Source of the DNA: Mesocentrotus franciscanus
Taxonomy: Eukaryota; Echinodermata; Echinoidea; Camarodonta; Strongylocentrotidae
Reading direction: 5' to 3'
DNA length: 64,000 nt
Assembly (NCBI GenBank): GCA_037976565.1
Contig: CP137669.1
Coordinates: 39,582,912 to 39,646,911 of the forward strand
In this document: positions 59,052 through 64,000 of the stretch, in pieces
Layout of the letters: every line of letters begins with the position of its first letter
How positions within the stretch are numbered: the first letter of the stretch is position 1
Made by a program: the position numbers and the translations under genes
The notes under the pieces: generated by a model
The model's input: only the letters and a program-made list of their open reading frames with translations
Told to the model about the DNA's origin: nothing
The model's database searches: none

Positions 59052-60660
59052 AAGACCTTGAAAAGTCATTAGCTAAATGACTTCTAATCAAAACACTTAC
59101 TGACACCATTTCTCACCTTATAGCAACTTACTGCATAAACATTAACCGCTGTATAATATAACAAATCCAAAATTAATGACTTTCTGTATATACCATCAGT
59201 ACAGGAGTGACAATTATATTTTCAATTTCAGCAAAAGTAAAAGTGTAATTTAGCAGCAGAACTTTGGAAAGTTGCCAACCACATCTGTTTTCTCTTTCTA
59301 TATCATTCAGTGCTTTGCAATATGGAATGTATGTTCCTTTTCTAACAAAACTATGATCCTAGATTGTGATGGATTATACAATTCATGAGAATTACAAGGT
59401 CCCTATAGGTTTATTGCGGTTTAATAATCAGATTGAATGATCAGATACAAAGTTGAATAACCTCTTACTTGTTTGTAAAGGAGATAACTACATGATGCAA
59501 GTCACATTCCTTCTTTGGATCTATAATTCTAGGAATGATAGAGTTGCCAATTTGTGTTTGATTGTTGGAAACTTCAAAAAATCATAACTTTCTTATTTCT
59601 AATACTTTATTTGCTCAAACTTTCACTGACCTGTTCGTCTCATTTTGTGCTTCTATTAAAACCAACTTGATATCAGGGTTGACTTCCCCCTTTAAATGTA
59701 GTAGGAAGTAATATAATGAATAGAAAACTGTGTGGAAAGACTCATCCCCTCAAATGGAGAGAAGAAGAAAAAAAAAACACAGGAAAGTAAAAGAAAAGAA
59801 ATAGAAATTGATTGAAATGTTTTTGGGGAGAAAAGATGATTAAGTTAAAAAGAGTTGAGCATAGGATTGAAAATGTTAATGCAAGAAGAAAATTAATTTC
59901 AAAACAAAAATGAAAGTATGAAATGTAAAATAGAAATGAGCAAGTGTCATATTAGCTTAACACAAAGGAAGTGTACGTGTTTATACCAAATGAAAGAAAA
60001 TTGTAAGTCAAATGTATTCCTTATCATATAGGCCTTGCCTTTCTTTCAATATCACCATTTATCGAGGTGTGTGATTAAATTCTTTAACGAGAACTGGTTA
60101 CACAGTTTAAGACATAAATTGATTTGGTAATCATTTGACATTATGGGCAGCAGGAAAAACCATAAAAAACACCTATACCACGGTAAAATATTTCTCCATG
60201 AAATAAAATTTTGAGAAAATCCATAAGAGCAGGGTCCACACATGTTTTTACATCTTATTTCACCCAGTTCCAAAATAGGCGATAAAACCAGTGAAAAGTG
60301 TGAGAAAATCAGTCATTCATCAGTTTTAAAATGTGTCATTAGGTACATTAGAAAGTGTAAGAACATAAGCGCATAAAAACATTTAGCGCAGTCATGCAAA
60401 GTCAACACATATAGAAATAATAAGTTACATGAAAGTAGACAAATAGAAAATTTCTTTACTGTAAGGCTATTTTTCTACATAAAACAATACTGACACTTCG
60501 AAGCTACCTAACCTCTCGTGCGCAATTAATGCCAAAGGCAATTTTCTTGTAATTATTTATATATATATTATTTGCAACAGCATTTATGAATAACAATATG
60601 ATTGCAGGGCCCTCGGGGAGAACAGTATTAATAGTGATGAGGCTACCCTAGGTAAACAAG
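59052..60660. other. Unassigned AT-rich stretch
   Basis: No gene is recognised. The stretch at 60150-60290 has an AGGAAAAACCATAAAAAACAC block faintly like F1 ends, too weak to call. Confidence 0.4.
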
Positions 60661-60667
60661 ACATTAT

Positions 60668-60772
60668 ATAATCATTATTATTATTGTTATTATTATTACC
60701 ATTGTTATTGTTGTTATTATTATTATCATTACTATTATCATCATTATTATTATTATTATTATCATTATAGTG
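60668..60772 (+). repeat. (TTA)n/(ATT)n microsatellite
   Basis: About 100 bp of interrupted TTA/ATT units with CAT interruptions. Confidence 0.92.
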
Positions 60773-60774
60773 TC

Positions 60775-61575
60775 AAGTTCATTAAGCAATAATAACAAGC
60801 TACATTGCACGTATAATGCACGCCCAACAACCAATTTCCTGGGGAATGAAGTGACCACATCGTAATAACTGTGGTCAATTTGATAATTAGAAAAGCCATA
60901 AGCTGATCAAAGCTGGAGTGTGTCTAGGGGGAGGAGGAAGTAAAGGAGCCCCTAGTGTATTGACTGGAGTTCATTGAACCTAATAGTTGATAGTCTACAC
61001 TTCAGATGGTGTGAGGGCTCTCCCATTTTTGACAATATTACAACAAAATTGTAAAGAATTTTCAAAAAACCAACCAAAGGCAATTTCAATAGCCTTATCC
61101 ATCAGGAGCATTGCAATGACATATAGAACATAATCCTACAAAGATTTCTATTGGCAGTACAAAGGAGTAATAACAATAATATAAATAGTATTGATAATAT
61201 TGATAATCCAGGAGTGCTAAAAACAAAAAGTACCATAGCGCTTACAAAATCACAGAATGTGAATGTGAAGTAATGAAATTGCTCTTGAGATTATATTTTT
61301 TTCAAAGTTTTTGTGATCATGTTTGACTTTAAACAGATGTTCCTAGCCTGAAAGAATGAATGAATGACTGAATGGTATAAGTTCTTTAAGTCAAATTATA
61401 AAAAAATCTGAAAGAAAACAATTTAAAAGTTGTTAAGCAAATGAGTCTTAAAAAACGTGTTAACCTATTGGGTATAATTTTATTATATTACTATAGCACA
61501 CATTTAATACCATATAGGCCGCAGTCCAAGTTATCTCAGGTTTAATTCAAAAGGAATTCATCTACTTTCAGTGTC
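60775..61575. other. Unassigned AT-rich stretch
   Basis: No recognised feature. Confidence 0.4.
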
Positions 61576-61579
61576 AAAG

Positions 61580-62006
61580 GGTGCGTTTATCGGGTCTTGC
61601 CCTCAGATATGTACATATCGAACCCCACTATCGAACCCCACTATACGAACGTGATTCTCGGGATGTCGCGTTTATCGTCTCTTCACGATTCAAAATAAAG
61701 GCCTTGTCTCTGCGCAGCTGCTTTGCGCCGTTTGACCCGGGAAGCAGATTAGCCTGGGAAGGTCCATAGAGCTATATGGTAAGGTCCGATTTGTATGTGG
61801 GGTTCAAAACAGCTTAGCGTTTATCGTGTCTCAGAAACGTGATTCTGGCTGTATGTCACATTCAAAACACACCTTTTTCGGCGTTACAATATGCCCATAT
61901 CTAAAGACGTTTGAAATAGGGCTTTGTGTTTATCGCCTTAAAAATTTGCCTGAAAGACGTTTGAAAACGCTGATTCTAGGCAAAAATTTGGTCGATAAAC
62001 GCGACC
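61580..62006 (+). mobile_element. F2 element, copy 2 (427 bp, 4-bp target duplication)
   Basis: GGTGCGTTTATCGGG begins and GGTCGATAAACGCGACC ends the element, with AAAG directly outside both ends (61576-61579 and 62007-62010). It differs from copy 1 by few substitutions and small indels over about 428 bp and lies in the same orientation some 60 kb away. The right terminus keeps the G that is mutated to A in copy 1. Confidence 0.9.
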
Positions 62007-62010
62007 AAAG

Positions 62011-62440
62011 TGATGTGGAAGCTTGTACTTCAATTTGATTTTTCCTTGGAAAGTTCATTTTGTAATCTCTTTAATATGACTCATTGCAAACTGAGAAATA
62101 ACATTTACTCTCCCACAGGAAAGGCAGGAATTGTGAGAAGAAAAAAGGAGAAATTGATAAATGCTTTGTCACATCCTCATTCTTCTCAAACTTTCACTCA
62201 CCATGAAAACATTAGCGTTGTTCTTTATATAATCCAAGCATGACATTTCATCAGGAAAGCAGTACAGGAACAAGAAAGAAATTAGTAAGAGGGGTGGGTA
62301 AAAAGAGAATCTTAGCTTCCTTTATGTCACTCGTCATCCTGCTATCCAGGAAACATAATGGATAATGGATATTCAAGATAAAATCTAGAGAGAGAGGTAA
62401 AATAGAGCTCTCCTGGACACCCACGCTTTCCTCTCAATAA
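62011..62440. other. Spacer
   Basis: No recognised feature. Confidence 0.4.
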
Positions 62441-62735
62441 TTAGGTTCACACGACAGTCAACTAACTTGAAGTTTAAGCCGTGGTTTAAAATGTTGAAGT
62501 TCAGATGCACTCGTGGTTTAATATGAAACTTTAAGTTTACTCGTAGTTATAAACCACAAGTGATCTTCAGGTTAGCATGATAACTATGAGCAGTGGATGG
62601 GTCCTCACTCAAAGTTATGTGCCGAACGGAATAATTAACTTTTTAAGCCAGCTTATAGTTAACATCAATGCTTTCCCAGCTTTTAGTTTACAAGTTGAAC
62701 ATTTGAATACTTGTTGTTTCAGTCTCTTGTGACTC

Positions 62736-63322
62736 TTTTCACACTTGTTTTGCTTAACCCCGTACTTTGCTTAGCCCCGTGCTATCCTTAACCCCGGACT
62801 AACTTTTTTGGCTGTTCTCACTGCAATTCGTTAGCCCCGTACTAGCCAAAGCGTGAATATTCATTAATTCGCTCCATTGCGTAGTCCGGACCATTTTTCG
62901 TTTCTGTTCTCATTCATTTTGCTTGGCACCGCAATTTGGGTTAGCCCTGCTATTTTGCAGGCCAGCTAACCCGTACTATAGGTGGGGCTAGCCCACTTTG
63001 GTAAATACGTGTCTGAACAGAAAGTGGAATAAGCTTAACCCCGGACTATAGGTGGGGCTAAGACCCCCCTTTAACCCCACCTATAGTCCAGGGTTAAGCA
63101 AATTTTTGCCAGTGTGAAAAGGAAGTGGAATAAGCTTAACCCCGGACTATAGGTGGGGCTAAGACCCCCCTTTAACCCCACCTATAGTCCAGGGTTAAGC
63201 AAATTTTTGCCAGTGTGAAAAGGAAGTGGAATAAGCTTAACCCCGGACTATAGGTGGGGCTAAGACCCCCCTTTAACCCCACCTATAGTACGGGGTTAAG
63301 AAAAGTTTTGCCAGTGTGAAAA
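62736..63322. mobile_element. 587-bp element nested in F6
   Basis: The left end TTTTCACAC and right end GTGTGAAAA are inverted, and both sides continue into TTAACCCCG/CGGGGTTAA motifs. The inside is built of many TTAACCCC, TTAGCCCC and complementary repeats. The right half is the 101-bp tandem array. The GTGTGAA at its end resembles the F6 terminal motif GTGTGAAC, so insertion may have been guided by, or arisen from, related sequence. No target duplication is evident. Confidence 0.68.
63022..63322. repeat. 101-bp tandem repeat, three palindromic units
   Basis: AAGTGGAATAAG falls at 63022, 63123 and 63224, giving a 101-bp period. Each unit holds CTTAACCCCGGACTATAGGT paired with ACCTATAGTCCAGGGTTAAG around a GGGGCTAAGACCCCCC centre, so each unit alone is a hairpin. 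The first two units are virtually identical; the third differs at its end (GTACGGGG). Confidence 0.93.
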
Positions 63323-63597
63323 CAGTATTAGTGAATTATTGTTTAGTGGATCGTTGTTTATAATTGTGAGATTTCACAAACTTAAAGTTTAAAACTATGA
63401 CGGTCCCGTGTGAACGTAGCTACTGTGATAAAACATTTCATTTTAATACTTCTTAGAAAGCCAAGGCAAACCCGGATACCTACTCAACCCTCATCAAAAG
63501 GAAATAAGTCAATAAAAATATTTTTAATAAAAATAATAGTAAGAAGACAGCTAGGTGAATCAGGGAGGTGATAGAGAAGGCGACTTAGACCCCGTTC

Positions 63598-64000
63598 TCA
63601 CTCACTTTGAAAGTGGTCTTAGTTAGACCGCTCCAGAGGAACGGGTCTTGAGGAACGGTTTGCGAGGGTTCACACTCCGAGCAGTTTTTTATGGCTCAAA
63701 CCGCTCCATGAGTCAAAGTGGTCTTGTTGCTATGGCAGCTGAGGTCAGCGGGTAAATTTGTTCGCGCGCGGAATACTAAGCGTATGTACCGTACTACATG
63801 TTTCGCACAGAACGTCACTAGCTCACTTCCGTTCAAAGTACGCTTCCGTTCACACTCGCACGTTAGAGCGCTCCAAACCGCTCTTAATAAGACCCGTTCC
63901 TCAAGACCACCTCCCGAGGTGGTCTTCTGAGCGGTCCAGAAGTCCACTTCCTGGACCACTTTGACCCGTTCTCACTCACTTTGAAAGTGGTCTTAGTTAG
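63598..64000 (+). mobile_element. F4 element, copy 3, cut by window end
   Basis: TA at 63596-63597 then GACCCCGTTCTCACTCACTT begins the element, which follows copy 2 up to GACCACTTTGACC. It then reads CGTTCTCACTCACTTTGAAA, restarting like the element's own left end instead of the right half seen in copy 2. The next unit may therefore be a tandem copy. The remainder lies outside the window. Confidence 0.85.

Larger units (their letters stand above)
62441..63422 (+). mobile_element. F6 element, copy C, split by an insertion
   Basis: It opens TTAGGTTCACACGACAGT and closes GTCCCGTGTGAACGTAGCTA, matching copy A. Left part 62441-62735 and right part about 63323-63422 join into a normal F6 once the insertion at 62736-63322 is removed. 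The outer inverted ends are kept. Confidence 0.82.

Noticed and set aside
60150..60290. Possible further F1 copy.
   Set aside because: Only a short GGAAAAACCATAAA-like block matches; the diagnostic body blocks are absent.
62744..63320. Telomere-like TTAACCCC motifs.
   Set aside because: They are spaced irregularly and belong to palindromic 101-bp units rather than a tandem hexamer array.

Overview
The window looks like intergenic or intronic DNA from an invertebrate nuclear genome. It is AT-rich, has no long open reading frames, and is densely packed with diverged transposon remnants. Frequent (GA)n/(TC)n microsatellites, non-LTR retrotransposon 3' fragments, SINEs and many miniature inverted-repeat elements would fit a marine deuterostome such as a sea urchin. 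That placement is an inference from repeat style, not from a gene. I see no convincing protein-coding gene, rRNA, functional tRNA, CRISPR array or prokaryotic signal. Most open frames are chance frames inside repeats or polypurine tracts.

Layout. 1-420: a GC-rich 204-bp tandem duplication. 420-6240: a truncated F1 element, a 429-bp element with a 4-bp target duplication (F2), an inverted F1 copy, an 846-bp TA-flanked element, and a 68-bp satellite. 8.1-11.6 kb: a small hairpin repeat, then a cluster of F4, F4b and a 1.16-kb head-to-head F1 dimer. 12.0-13.1 kb: a broken LINE 3' end and a LINE-like tail. 14.8-24.5 kb: an F5 element with TTAA flanks, long GA tracts, two F6 elements, a large palindrome, and F1 monomers. 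25.3-28.6 kb: a SINE with a 7SL-like promoter head, a near-perfect 187-bp palindrome, an inverted F1 copy and a 17-bp tandem repeat. 29-35.7 kb: LINE tails, a second LINE fragment, and two adjacent inverted-repeat elements. 36.6-40.1 kb: an unassigned coding-like stretch, an F3 copy, and a tRNA-derived SINE split by a 343-bp transposon. 42.4-45.1 kb: a second F5 copy in opposite orientation and a TCTAGA-rich element. 45.7-49.8 kb: a 4.06-kb foldback element, the largest structure here. 51.1-51.4 kb: a fragment related to the foldback core next to the second 7SL-like SINE. 56-64 kb: another small hairpin repeat, a 316-bp element, second copies of F3 and F2, a third F6 copy interrupted by an element carrying 101-bp palindromic tandem units, and an F4 copy cut by the window end.

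Nothing here works as an operon or pathway. The functional logic is that of mobile DNA. LINE fragments stand for the enzyme source, and SINEs carry RNA polymerase III-like promoters; one SINE shares its 3' tail with the LINE. The many non-coding elements carry only terminal inverted repeats and target duplications, so they must have been moved by transposases encoded elsewhere. The most noteworthy items are the foldback element, the 7SL-like SINE pair, a six-copy family of short hairpin repeats, and several datable nested insertions. Family labels F1-F6 are mine, used only to link copies within the window.
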